A stretch of DNA of 22,241 nucleotides from an uncultured Amylibacter sp. GTDB lineage: Bacteria; Pseudomonadota; Alphaproteobacteria; Rhodobacterales; Rhodobacteraceae. The translations under genes and the position numbers were made by a program. Shown piece by piece: positions 1 to 7,260 of the stretch. Position 1 is the first letter of the stretch, and the number at the start of each line of letters is the position of its first letter. Location of the stretch: assembly GCA_937944065.1 (NCBI GenBank), contig CALDZS010000128.1, positions 1 to 22,241 on the forward strand, in the 5' to 3' direction. The notes below the pieces were generated by a model. That model was not told the origin of the DNA, did not search any database, and saw nothing but the letters and a program-made list of their open reading frames with translations.

Positions 1-2
1 CG

Positions 3-572
3 ACCGTCAGTGCCACGATCACAGGGCGCGCATTTAAAAACAATTCCTTAAACGGCGACGGGTCTTCGATCGAAGCCGGCATAAACGCGACTGTTCCCAT
101 TTTCCAAGGCGGCGCATTGGATTCAGCACGCAGATCGGCACTGGCCTCTTTGCACGCAGCAGAGGCGCAACTTCAACTGAACGGTGTTACAACCCGCCAA
201 AACGTTAACAGCGCCTATGTACAATGGCAGACGGCACGATCCGCCAAAAAGGCGGTACAGTCGCAAATTAAAGCCTCTCAAATCGCGTTTGAGGGCGTGC
301 GTGAAGAGGCAAAATTAGGCGCCCGAACAACTTTGGACGTTTTGGATGCAGAACAAGAACTGTTATCGGCTCAGTCATCCCTAATCTCGGCGAACCGCGA
401 CGAATTCGTGGCAGCCTATTCAGTTTTATCCGAAATGGGCCTGCTAACCGTCGACTATCTGAAGCTACCTGTCAAAAAATATGACCCAGACGTGAATTAC
501 ATAAAAGCCAACACCAAAGCCAAGTTTGACACCCGCAAGTTCAAGCTGTTGGACAAGTTGCAAAAACGCTGA
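3..572 (+). CDS. tolC: TolC-family outer membrane efflux protein (C-terminal part, 5' end outside window)
   Basis: This open frame runs in from the left edge and ends at TGA 570-572, giving about 189 residues of the C-terminal half of a TolC-type outer membrane factor. TolC trimers form the outer-membrane and periplasmic channel of tripartite efflux pumps and type I secretion systems. The visible part begins in a beta-strand region (VPIFQGG motif, a typical turn before the second helical hairpin). A long heptad-rich helix follows, then the family signature GARTTLDVLDAEQELL, and a closing strand and short tail. The first in-frame ATG in the window (117) lies inside the domain, so the true start is upstream of position 1. 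In alphaproteobacteria a tolC gene commonly precedes a popZ-like gene, which fits the next ORF. I am confident of the family; the substrate cannot be told from the sequence. Confidence 0.9.
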   Translation, partial: TVSATITGRAFKNNSLNGDGSSIEAGINATVPIFQGGALDSARRSALASLHAAEAQLQLNGVTTRQNVNSAYVQWQTARSAKKAVQSQIKASQIAFEGVREEAKLGARTTLDVLDAEQELLSAQSSLISANRDEFVAAYSVLSEMGLLTVDYLKLPVKKYDPDVNYIKANTKAKFDTRKFKLLDKLQKR

Positions 573-614
573 TGTAACCAAAATACCGCGCGTTAACCTA
601 GCTGCTTGGAAACA

Positions 615-643
615 TTGATTTTACTGCAATTTTTCGCTAATTT
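615..643 (+). promoter_or_regulatory. possible sigma70-type promoter upstream of the 668 ORF
   Basis: TTGATT (615-620), a 17-nt spacer and TAATTT (638-643) lie 25 nt before the ATG at 668. The spacing is good but both hexamers are imperfect, and the region is AT-rich, so this is a weak prediction. I see no clear terminator between the tolC stop and this site, so read-through from tolC is also possible. Confidence 0.25.
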
Positions 644-667
644 GTTCTCAATTGTGGGGAATCGGTT

Positions 668-1342
668 ATGGTAGACACAGCATCAAAATCATCGCGGGCA
701 AAGTTGGTCGCACTAATTTCAACGCGCGATACATCTAACGATACGCACGCAAACGCTTCTATATCAGCGTTCGCAAGTACGCGTGCTGCTGTTGCACCCA
801 AAATTGATCCCGCCCCCGAAATGCTGGCACTTGGCACCAACGAAATGGTTCCCAGCGCGTCTCATACTGCTTTGCACAATGCATTTCACAGCATGCGCAA
901 AACGCAAGATAAAGCCTCGGTTGACCAACAAAATATAGACAAAATCGCGGCAGATGCCGTTAAGAAAGCAGTTGAAGAAGGGTGCAAAACCCAAGTCGAA
1001 AACTACATCGACACAGTTCTGCCCGCTCGCACAAATGCCTTGTTCGAAATCACAGGCGAACGCCGTGTGAAAGCCGCAGTTCTACGTTTGGCACCGACAC
1101 AGATTATTCGCGTGGTCGAAGAAATGGCACCGCAATTGGTCGACCATTCGGTGAAACAACGCGTTGAACATGCGATCAACGCAGAGATGACACATATTGC
1201 CACCGCGCTAGAATCAACAGTTCACGGTATGGTACGCAAAGAATTGCATGGCGCCTTTGGGGACAAAGTTACCCAAAATATTAGAACCTTGATCAAACTA
1301 GAACTGGAAAAACTATTGGCCGCAAAGGGCAAGTCCAACTAG
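668..1342 (+). CDS. hypothetical coiled protein, possibly PopZ/DUF2497-related
   Basis: The ORF is 224 residues long with ATG at 668 and a GGGGA ribosome site about 6 nt upstream. The N-terminal ~75 residues are Ser/Thr/Ala-rich and look disordered. From about residue 95 onward it is predicted to be mostly helical and charged. The C-terminal ~35 residues (VRKELHGAFGDKVTQNIRTL and the Lys/Glu-rich helix after it) resemble, from memory, the conserved C-terminus of a Rhodobacterales family encoded between tolC and valS. That family is often described as DUF2497 and is positionally equivalent to Caulobacter popZ, the polar scaffold gene. The usual N-terminal short helix of that family (EDVLSSIRRLVSE-like) is not recognisable here. 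Its stop overlaps that of cobQ, read from the other strand. The CDS is secure; the family assignment is an inference that needs a profile comparison. Confidence 0.6.
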   Translation: MVDTASKSSRAKLVALISTRDTSNDTHANASISAFASTRAAVAPKIDPAPEMLALGTNEMVPSASHTALHNAFHSMRKTQDKASVDQQNIDKIAADAVKKAVEEGCKTQVENYIDTVLPARTNALFEITGERRVKAAVLRLAPTQIIRVVEEMAPQLVDHSVKQRVEHAINAEMTHIATALESTVHGMVRKELHGAFGDKVTQNIRTLIKLELEKLLAAKGKSN

Positions 1343-2784
1343 GAAGCCAGCGTCAACAACTGATCAAGATCCAGACACTCTTCCAGATGGTTTGCCAGGG
1401 CATCCAAAACCTCTTCTGTATTTTGCGCATAGTTTAGTTGGCTTGATTTTGAACCAACCTGCTGCAAAAATTCTGCCCGAAACCCGTCTGATGAAAACAG
1501 GCCGTGCACATAGCACCCCATAATCTGCCCGTTTGAGGACTGTGCACCTTCGGCGCGGCCTTCCAGTAGCAACCATGGTTTGGTGCAGTCCACACCGCTG
1601 GTTTGGCCAATATGGATCTCATATCCCTCGAACGTAGTTCCTGTCTTTGCAACTTGCCCTGTCACCCGGATCACCCGTTTGTCACCTTGCATAATGGTCT
1701 CTACATCCAGATGGCCAAGACCAGCAACGCGCCCTGCCCGTCCTTCGATCCCCTCTGGATCATCGATCCAATTGCCCAACATTTGATAGCCGCCGCATAT
1801 TCCCACCACACGACCACCGCGTCGAACATGTGCCGCCAAATCAATGTCCCATCCTTGATCTTTGAAAAATTGCAAATCACCGATTGTGGACTTGGTACCA
1901 GGTATCAAAACCAGATCTGCATCAGCCGGTAAAGGGTGGCCAGCTGGTACCATCACAACGTTGACATCAGGTTCTGCCGCTAGCGGATCCAAATCATCAA
2001 AATTGGCTATGCGCGACAGCTGCGGCACTGCAATCTTATACCCAGATTTGCGGTCACTGACGCGAATATCGCTAGCATCCTCGGCAGGAAGTTGTGATGC
2101 GCGCGCGAACCAAGGGGCAACCCCAAGGTTGGCCCAACCAGTGCGTTTCACAATCTCGATTAGGCCATCATCGAAAAGACTAACATCACCACGAAACTTG
2201 TTGATTATAAATCCTTTTATGCGCTCAAGGTCATCATCAGGTAATACAGCATGCGTGCCAACCATCTGGGCAATGACGCCGCCACGATCAATATCACCAA
2301 CCAAGATCACAGGCACATTTGCCGCCTCTGCAAACCCCATATTGGCGATATCACCCGACCGCAAATTAATCTCCGCAGGACTTCCCGCCCCCTCTACCAC
2401 AACCAAATCAACATCTGATTTCAATCGATCGAAGCTGGCTATGACGGCCTGCAACAATTTTGGTTTCAGCGTCGCATATTCACGCGCCTTAACGGTCGTC
2501 ATAACCTGACCGTTAACAACAACCTGTGCGCCGATATCGGTTTCTGGCTTTAGCAAAACGGGGTTCATATCCGTGGTCGGCTCTAGCCCGCACGCCACCG
2601 CTTGCAAGGCCTGCGCGCGGCCGATCTCGCCGCCCAAAGCAACGGCTGCATTATTCGACATGTTCTGCGGTTTAAATGGTGCCACGCGCAGTCCGCGTTT
2701 AACGAATGCACGGCAAAGGCCCGCGACGATCAGCGACTTGCCGACATTCGACCCCGCCCCTTGTATCATGATGGACTTTGTCAT
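1339..2784 (-). CDS. cobQ: cobyric acid synthase (adenosylcobyric acid synthase, glutamine-hydrolysing)
   Basis: This 481-residue enzyme performs the four ATP-dependent amidations of adenosylcobyrinic acid a,c-diamide (side chains b, d, e and g) using glutamine, giving adenosylcobyric acid in the cytoplasm. The N-terminal dethiobiotin-synthetase-like domain has the P-loop GAGSNVGKS at residues 9-17, plus KPQNMSNN and VVEGAGSPAE. The C-terminal class I glutaminase-like domain carries the nucleophile in VVGICGGYQMLG (Cys330) and a matching His in GCYVHGLF (about His427). The length is normal for the family. The gene starts 42 bp from a divergent membrane-protein gene, so the two share a very short promoter region. 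Its TAG overlaps the stop of the convergent ORF. cobT and cobS lie nearby, which fits adenosylcobalamin synthesis or salvage. Confidence 0.97.
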   Translation of the reverse strand: MTKSIMIQGAGSNVGKSLIVAGLCRAFVKRGLRVAPFKPQNMSNNAAVALGGEIGRAQALQAVACGLEPTTDMNPVLLKPETDIGAQVVVNGQVMTTVKAREYATLKPKLLQAVIASFDRLKSDVDLVVVEGAGSPAEINLRSGDIANMGFAEAANVPVILVGDIDRGGVIAQMVGTHAVLPDDDLERIKGFIINKFRGDVSLFDDGLIEIVKRTGWANLGVAPWFARASQLPAEDASDIRVSDRKSGYKIAVPQLSRIANFDDLDPLAAEPDVNVVMVPAGHPLPADADLVLIPGTKSTIGDLQFFKDQGWDIDLAAHVRRGGRVVGICGGYQMLGNWIDDPEGIEGRAGRVAGLGHLDVETIMQGDKRVIRVTGQVAKTGTTFEGYEIHIGQTSGVDCTKPWLLLEGRAEGAQSSNGQIMGCYVHGLFSSDGFRAEFLQQVGSKSSQLNYAQNTEEVLDALANHLEECLDLDQLLTLAS

Positions 2785-2826
2785 GTTCCAGACCCTATAC
2801 TTGCCGTAAATTCAAAGGCCACTCGC

Positions 2827-3396
2827 ATGAACACGCCAGCTCATTTGATCTTTGCCGCCACGGCATTTTCCAAACCCAATACCGCGAAAGTAACAGGGGG
2901 CGCAATCGCAGGCGGGTTATTTCCCGACCTATCTTTGTATGTTTTGGCCGCGTGGAGCTTTCTTGTCGTCGGCAATGATGCGCAACATGTCTTCGGCATC
3001 CAGTACTTCTCGGCTGATTGGCAGGATATTTTCGCGGTCGATAACTCTTTCTTTGTTTGGGCTGCAATCATCATGCTTGGGGTCAGCTTGCGCCGCGATT
3101 GGTTGTGGGTGTTCGGTGCCTCTGGGTTTTTACACATTTGCCTTGATTTCCCACTTCATCACGACGACGCTCGTCGCCATTTCTGGCCTGCAACTGATTG
3201 GGTGTTCGAAAGCCCAGTAAGTTATTGGGACGGTGCGCATTACGGCAGTGTTGTTGGCGCAATAGAAATGAGTTTAGTGGCCTTCTGCGCCATCATTCTG
3301 ATCCGCCGCTTCAAAACCTCGTTCTTGGCGTGGTTTTATGGTACGCTGGCAACGTTACAACTGGCCCCTGCGATAATCTTTGGCCTTATGTTCTAG
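2827..3396 (+). CDS. YdjM-like (DUF457-type) small integral membrane protein next to cobQ
   Basis: The protein has 189 residues starting at ATG 2827. A longer in-frame reading from 2602 would lie antisense to cobQ and has no support. Hydrophobic segments cover roughly residues 5-50, 75-100 and 135-185, so it is a polytopic inner-membrane protein. Conserved-looking polar residues sit between them: AHL near the N-terminus, FPDLS, the cluster HICLDFPLHHDDARRHFWP and YWDGAHYG. This His/Asp pattern recalls the YdjM/DUF457 family of putative membrane-bound metal-dependent hydrolases. In Rhodobacterales, proteins like this are sometimes labelled CobQ because they sit beside cobQ, but this one has no P-loop or glutaminase residues. 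A role in cobalamin metabolism is only suggested by position. Substrate and reaction are unknown. Confidence 0.75.
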   Translation: MNTPAHLIFAATAFSKPNTAKVTGGAIAGGLFPDLSLYVLAAWSFLVVGNDAQHVFGIQYFSADWQDIFAVDNSFFVWAAIIMLGVSLRRDWLWVFGASGFLHICLDFPLHHDDARRHFWPATDWVFESPVSYWDGAHYGSVVGAIEMSLVAFCAIILIRRFKTSFLAWFYGTLATLQLAPAIIFGLMF

Positions 3397-3404
3397 GTTT
3401 CATA

Positions 3405-3433
3405 TTGCGCACCTCGAAACCCGTTGCTATAGC
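3405..3433 (+). promoter_or_regulatory. predicted promoter of the tRNA-Cys gene
   Basis: TTGCGC (3405-3410), a 17-nt spacer and TATAGC (3428-3433) place a start site near 3440, about 13 nt before the mature tRNA 5' end. The -35 lacks the usual ACA but the spacing is ideal and no other promoter-like pair lies between the preceding stop codon and the tRNA. Confidence 0.45.
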
Positions 3434-3452
3434 CCTACTACACCATCAGGTA

Positions 3453-3526
3453 GGCGAGTTGGCGGAGTGGTGACGCAGCGGATTGCAAATCCGTGTACGC
3501 GAGTTCGATTCTCGCACTCGCCTCCA
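3453..3526 (+). tRNA. tRNA-Cys (anticodon GCA)
   Basis: The 74-nt cloverleaf folds completely. The acceptor stem pairs GGCGAGT (3453-3459) with ACTCGCC (3516-3522), followed by a U discriminator and an encoded CCA (3524-3526). The anticodon stem pairs 3478-3482 with 3490-3494 (one G-U pair) around loop TTGCAAA, giving anticodon GCA at 3485-3487. The T-arm contains GTTCGATTC. The gene ends 2 nt before the stop codon of the convergent aldo/keto reductase gene, so no terminator fits between them. No integrase or attachment-site duplication is seen nearby. Confidence 0.97.
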
Positions 3527-3528
3527 TT

Positions 3529-4557
3529 TTATTGCGCAGATGATTGCGCCCAGAGATTGATGTCTTGATCCGTTGCGATCTCGTCAATCAACGACAGTTC
3601 AGCATCGCTAAACTCCAAGTTATTGACCGCACCAACGCAATCTACGACCTGCGACGGCTTGGATGCGCCAATCAGCGCTGATGTTATGCCGCCCCCCCTT
3701 AGGACCCAAGCTATCGCCATTTGTGCCAGTGTTTGGCCACGGCCAGCCGCGATATCGTTCAACGCGCGAATTTTTACAATCGCCTCATCGCTTAGCATGT
3801 CACCGCGCAAAGACTTCCCCTGTACGGCACGGCCTTCAGTGATCTCTGCACCCAGATATTTGTTGGTCAACATGCCTTGCGCCAATGGAGTAAAGGCGAT
3901 TGAGCCAACACCAAGTTCAGTCAACGTGTCTTTTAGTCCGTCCGTCTCGACCCAACGGTTCAACATGTTGTATGATGGTTGGTGGATGACGCAGGGCGTA
4001 CCCAAATCCTTTAAAATCGCATACGCTTCTCGTGTTCGTTCAGAGTTATAGGACGAAATCCCTGCATAAAGGGCGCGCCCCGACCGCACGATATGGTCTA
4101 ATGCGCCCATAGTTTCTGCAAGCGGCGTGTTGGGGTCGAAGCGATGTGAATAGAAAATATCGACATAATCCAATCCCATTCGTTTTAACGATTGATCGCA
4201 CGACGAGATTAGATATTTACGACTGCCAAATTCACCGTATGGGCCGGGCCACATATGGTATCCTGCCTTTGATGAAATCAACAGTTCATCACGCAGGCCT
4301 TTAAAATCAGTCGCTAGAATTTCACCAAAGGCCTCTTCGGCGCTGCCCGCGGGTGGGCCGTAATTGTTAGCTAGATCAAAATGCGTGATGCCATGATCAA
4401 ACGCGGTCGTGCAGATGTCACGTTTGGTTTGATGCGGAAAATCATGGCCAAAATTATGCCAGAGACCCAGTGAAATCGCAGGAAGCTTCAGTCCAGATGC
4501 GCCACAATAGCGATAAACCATTTTGTCATAGCGGGCGGGATTAGGAGAGTAGCGCAT
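3529..4557 (-). CDS. aldo/keto reductase, YghZ/Gpr-like (L-glyceraldehyde 3-phosphate reductase type)
   Basis: The 342-residue protein is an NADPH-dependent aldo/keto reductase with a TIM-barrel fold. The catalytic tetrad is visible as Asp61 and Tyr66 (FDLANNYG), Lys97 (ISSKAGY) and His138 (FYSHRFD). The N-terminus (residues 1-35) and the stretch HMWPGPYGEFGSRKYL match the YghZ/Gpr group, which reduces L-glyceraldehyde 3-phosphate and methylglyoxal-like aldehydes. An NADP-binding C-terminal GASKPSQV motif is present. The ATG at 4557 has GAGG a few nt upstream. It lies 63 bp downstream of cobT on the same strand and could be co-transcribed with it, but no functional link to cobalamin is evident. 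The subfamily call is good; the physiological substrate is not certain. Confidence 0.9.
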   Translation of the reverse strand: MRYSPNPARYDKMVYRYCGASGLKLPAISLGLWHNFGHDFPHQTKRDICTTAFDHGITHFDLANNYGPPAGSAEEAFGEILATDFKGLRDELLISSKAGYHMWPGPYGEFGSRKYLISSCDQSLKRMGLDYVDIFYSHRFDPNTPLAETMGALDHIVRSGRALYAGISSYNSERTREAYAILKDLGTPCVIHQPSYNMLNRWVETDGLKDTLTELGVGSIAFTPLAQGMLTNKYLGAEITEGRAVQGKSLRGDMLSDEAIVKIRALNDIAAGRGQTLAQMAIAWVLRGGGITSALIGASKPSQVVDCVGAVNNLEFSDAELSLIDEIATDQDINLWAQSSAQ

Positions 4558-4620
4558 GATAACCTCGTGAAATGAGCAGTATATCTCCTAGGCTATGATA
4601 GCCCGCGCCCAAGTGCAATC

Positions 4621-5631
4621 CTATGCGTCGGTCACGCCCGCCTCCGCAAAGGTTGCCATGCCAGAATGGCAGGCGACAGCTGATTTCAAGATATTGATCG
4701 CCAAAGTAGCCCCCGACCCTTCGCCCAGTCGCATTCCCAAATCCAACAATGGTGTTTTGCCGATCTGATCAAGTATTTTGCGGTGGGCTGCTTCGTCAGA
4801 TAGATGGCCGGCCAAGCAATGATCCAAAGCGTCGGTGCTGACCGCGTGCAGACATGCTGCAGCCGCGGAACAGATGAATCCGTCCAAGATCACTGGAATA
4901 TTCAGGGTGCGCGCACGGGTGATCGCGCCTGCCATTGCCGCCAATTCTCGCCCGCCAAAGGCCGCCAGGATTGACAGGCCGTCACGGTTCGCATTTGCGA
5001 CCAAACCGCGTGTAACAACATCTGCCTTCAGCGCCAATCCTGCATCGTCAACACCCGTTCCACGACCAACCCAATCCGCAGCATCGCCGCCGTACAATGC
5101 CGCTGCAATGGCTGCTGCACTGGTGGTGTTGCCAATGCCCATTTCACCAGCGACGAACAAATCAGATTGGTCAGACACTGCGTTCCAGCCAACGGTCAAC
5201 GCCGCCACGAAATCGGCGTCCGACATGGCAGGACCTTTGGTGAAGTCGTTTGTCGGTCTGTCCAGGTCCAGCGCATGAACATTGAGGTCTGCACCCGCCG
5301 CCTTGCACAATTGGTTAATCGCAGCACCGCCATGCTGAAAATTCAATACCATTTGATACGTCACCTCTGCTGGAAAGGCAGAGACACCTTGCGCTGTCAC
5401 GCCGTGATTACCAGCGAAGATAACCACCTGTGGTGATGAAATCTCTGGCCGTCCAGTACCGCGCCAAGCACCGTACCAAATCGCCAAATCTTCTAGCCGC
5501 CCCAAGGCACCAGGTGGTTTGGTTAGTTGACCGTTACGCTCAGCCGCCGCATCGCGCGCCGAAGCGTCTGATGATGGTAGGTTTTTAAGGATTTCAGCGA
5601 ACTCTGATACGGTTGAAAACGGCGCGGTCAT
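4621..5631 (-). CDS. cobT: nicotinate-nucleotide--dimethylbenzimidazole phosphoribosyltransferase
   Basis: CobT transfers the phosphoribosyl group of nicotinate mononucleotide to 5,6-dimethylbenzimidazole, giving alpha-ribazole 5'-phosphate for the lower ligand of cobalamin. The 336-residue protein has the family features in order: KPPGALGRLEDLA near residue 38, FAGNHGV near 73, VAGEMGIGNTT near 160-170, and GEGSGATLA with the probable catalytic glutamate at Glu304. The length is typical. It is divergent from cobS, the next enzyme for lower-ligand assembly, with 91 bp between the two starts; this is a common arrangement in Rhodobacterales. I see no cobalamin riboswitch in this gap. The symbol cobT here means the NaMN:DMB transferase, not the cobaltochelatase subunit that shares the name in alphaproteobacteria. 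Confidence 0.97.
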   Translation of the reverse strand: MTAPFSTVSEFAEILKNLPSSDASARDAAAERNGQLTKPPGALGRLEDLAIWYGAWRGTGRPEISSPQVVIFAGNHGVTAQGVSAFPAEVTYQMVLNFQHGGAAINQLCKAAGADLNVHALDLDRPTNDFTKGPAMSDADFVAALTVGWNAVSDQSDLFVAGEMGIGNTTSAAAIAAALYGGDAADWVGRGTGVDDAGLALKADVVTRGLVANANRDGLSILAAFGGRELAAMAGAITRARTLNIPVILDGFICSAAAACLHAVSTDALDHCLAGHLSDEAAHRKILDQIGKTPLLDLGMRLGEGSGATLAINILKSAVACHSGMATFAEAGVTDA

Positions 5632-5722
5632 AAGGTCTGTCTTTCGAACTATTCATTGGATTGCTGACGGTTTAGCGGGTAACACCATCATGCGAAATAC
5701 CAAATACGAAAAGGTAAGGCCA

Positions 5723-6487
5723 ATGCACGACACGAACCAAACACCCATGGTGGATTTGCGCGACATCGCGGCCAGCATCGGCCTGCTCACGCGCCTACCT
5801 GTCCCTGTTGATTTCGAGGTCGCACGCGCGCGCTCTTCGATATCCTGCTGGGCATATCCACTGGTCGGCGCGCTGGTCGGCCTAATCGCTGGTTGCGTTG
5901 CCTATTTGGCAAGCGCTATCGGGTTACCAAATGGCATCGCCGCCCTGTTGGGTGTCATCAGCTTGATGTTAATCACAGGCGGGTTGCACGAAGATGGATT
6001 GGCAGATTGCGCAGATGGGTTCTGGGGCGGTGCCACCAAACAGCGTCGGTTGCAGATCATGAAAGACAGCACTGTTGGGGTCTATGCGATCTTGGCGTTG
6101 ATGAGCATAATCGGTCTACGTTGGTTAGGACTAGAGGCCGTGGGACAAACACAGTTGATCGCAACATTTGCGGGCATTGGCGCGATCAGCAGACTGCCCT
6201 TGGTCATTGGATTGCACATGATACCAAATGCACGCGGATCCGGACTGTCATCAGATGTCGGCACTGCACCTGCATCTTCGCTCGCCATTGCATCGGTTAT
6301 CGCCATTCTGCTGGCACTTCTTTGCTTTGGATTGGCCGGATTGTTGATAATCTTTGTCGCCGTTGCAGCAAGCATTGGTGTCTTCGCAGTGGCATTGCGA
6401 AAAATAGGCGGTCAAACTGGGGACGTTTTGGGGGCGAGCCAGCAAATTGCGGAAGTATCGGCAATTTTGGCCATCATTATATTATAA
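5723..6487 (+). CDS. cobS: adenosylcobinamide-GDP ribazoletransferase (cobalamin synthase)
   Basis: CobS is an inner-membrane enzyme that joins adenosylcobinamide-GDP with alpha-ribazole (or its phosphate), the last assembly step of adenosylcobalamin. From ATG 5723 the protein has 254 residues. I preferred this start because AAGG lies 7 nt upstream; an upstream in-frame ATG at 5690 would add 11 residues without a good ribosome site. The hallmark motif GGLHEDGLADCADGFWGG is at about residues 86-103, followed by RLQIMKDSTVG. Several long hydrophobic segments follow, with LTRLPVP at the N-terminus. The TAA stop lies inside the stem of the terminator shared with carD. Confidence 0.95.
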   Translation: MHDTNQTPMVDLRDIAASIGLLTRLPVPVDFEVARARSSISCWAYPLVGALVGLIAGCVAYLASAIGLPNGIAALLGVISLMLITGGLHEDGLADCADGFWGGATKQRRLQIMKDSTVGVYAILALMSIIGLRWLGLEAVGQTQLIATFAGIGAISRLPLVIGLHMIPNARGSGLSSDVGTAPASSLAIASVIAILLALLCFGLAGLLIIFVAVAASIGVFAVALRKIGGQTGDVLGASQQIAEVSAILAIIIL

Positions 6488-6518
6488 CTGCGCGCGGGAT
6501 TTTCACCGCGCGCAGTTA
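6485..6518. terminator. bidirectional terminator between cobS and carD
   Basis: A perfect 13-bp inverted repeat pairs 6485-6497 (TAACTGCGCGCGG) with 6506-6518 around an 8-nt loop. It sits between the convergent cobS and carD genes, and its left arm includes the cobS stop codon. There is no long T-run on either side (only GATTTCTGCTT to the right), so it may act as a weaker terminator or as an mRNA 3'-end stabiliser in both directions. Confidence 0.75.
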
Positions 6519-6532
6519 GATTTCTGCTTGCT

Positions 6533-7057
6533 CTAGGTTGGCGCTACTGGAACTACGCGCGCCGTCAAAACCTCGATCACTTTTTCGTTGGCTTTCACTT
6601 CGTCACCGCCATCTACCGCCGCAATCTCACGGGTGAGACGTTCTAACGCCGCTTCGTACAACTGACGTTCGGAATAAGATTGTTCGCGCTGTTCGTCATT
6701 GCGGTGCAAATCGCGAACCACCTCGGCGATTGCGATCAAATCACCAGAGTTAATCTTTTGTTCGTACTCTTGCGCACGACGCGACCACATAGCGCGTTTC
6801 ACACGCGCACGGCCTTTTAGGGTCGTCATAGCCCGTGTTACCACAGCTTCGGTCGCAAGATTGCGCATGCCAACACTTTCGGCCTTGGCTGTCGGAACCC
6901 GCAACGTCATTTTATCTTTTTCAAAGACAATGACGAACAATTCCATAACCGTACCAGCAACTTCTTGCTCTTCGATTGCACTGATTTTGCCTACACCATG
7001 TGCGGGATAGACAACGAATTCATTTAGTCGGAAGCTTCCGACTTTCTTTTTTGTCAT
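6533..7057 (-). CDS. carD: CarD/CdnL-family RNA polymerase-binding transcription regulator
   Basis: The 174-residue protein has the CarD/CdnL/TRCF domain at the N-terminus (FRLNEFVVYPAHGVGKISAIE, then MELFVIVFEKDKMTLRVPT). This domain binds the RNA polymerase beta subunit. The helical C-terminal part (residues ~75-165, with MWSRRAQEYEQKINSGD and LYEAALERL) is the DNA-binding region. In alphaproteobacteria CdnL/CarD stabilises open complexes at rRNA and other housekeeping promoters. ATG 7057 has AAGGA 8 nt upstream. A predicted extended -10 promoter (7188-7216) would give a leader of about 125 nt. An 18-bp palindrome covers codons 5-11. It lies downstream of fdxA on the same strand with a 203-bp gap, so it probably has its own promoter. 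Confidence 0.93.
   Translation of the reverse strand: MTKKKVGSFRLNEFVVYPAHGVGKISAIEEQEVAGTVMELFVIVFEKDKMTLRVPTAKAESVGMRNLATEAVVTRAMTTLKGRARVKRAMWSRRAQEYEQKINSGDLIAIAEVVRDLHRNDEQREQSYSERQLYEAALERLTREIAAVDGGDEVKANEKVIEVLTARVVPVAPT
7026..7043. repeat. 18-bp perfect palindrome inside the start of carD
   Basis: AGTCGGAAGCTTCCGACT is identical to its reverse complement. On the carD mRNA it covers codons 5-11 and can fold into a 7-bp stem with an AGCU loop about 10 nt after the start codon. It could be a protein-binding site or an RNA hairpin affecting translation, or it may be chance coding sequence. Confidence 0.6.
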
Positions 7058-7187
7058 AACGACAATCCTTTTTTAGTAATCAACCGATTGCAACGGCAAG
7101 ATTAACGCCTCATCTTCTTGATATTTAATAGAAATTACGGCGAAACCCACGCTGTAGGGGGTGAAAAACTCCTTGCTCACTAGGAAC

Positions 7188-7216
7188 AGTATACCACAAA
7201 TTTCACCCTATTGCCA
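7188..7216 (-). promoter_or_regulatory. predicted extended -10 promoter for carD
   Basis: On the minus strand TGG-TATACT forms an extended -10 (hexamer 7188-7193, TGG 7194-7196). A weak -35 TGGCAA (7211-7216) sits 17 nt upstream. The start site would be near 7181, leaving a leader of about 125 nt before the carD ATG. The leader contains GGGTGAAA near 7159-7166 and its complement TTTCACCC near 7201-7208, which straddles the promoter spacer. Confidence 0.45.
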
Positions 7217-7260
7217 GCACGGCAAAACAGATGGTTCAGATCATATGACTCAACTGGCTG

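Noticed and set aside
1862..2509. Plus-strand ORF (215 aa) antisense to cobQ
   Set aside because: The reading is Ser/Thr/Pro-rich with no motif, while the minus strand encodes an intact CobQ.
2785..2826. Possible cobalamin riboswitch upstream of cobQ
   Set aside because: The gap is only 42 bp, too short for the riboswitch fold, and the GCCACT near 2817 alone is not a B12 box.
3453..3526. tRNA-Cys as an integration site for a mobile element
   Set aside because: No integrase gene, no duplicated tRNA 3' end and no change of gene content around it.
3380..3568. ORFs overlapping the tRNA-Cys gene
   Set aside because: They run through the tRNA and the end of the aldo/keto reductase gene and show no protein-like features.
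5632..5722. Possible cobalamin riboswitch between cobT and cobS
   Set aside because: 91 bp shared by two divergent genes is too short and no B12-box sequence is seen.
7211..7225. TTGCC/GGCAA hairpin as the fdxA terminator
   Set aside because: The stem is only 5 bp with no T-run after it on the minus strand, and part of it overlaps the predicted carD -35.
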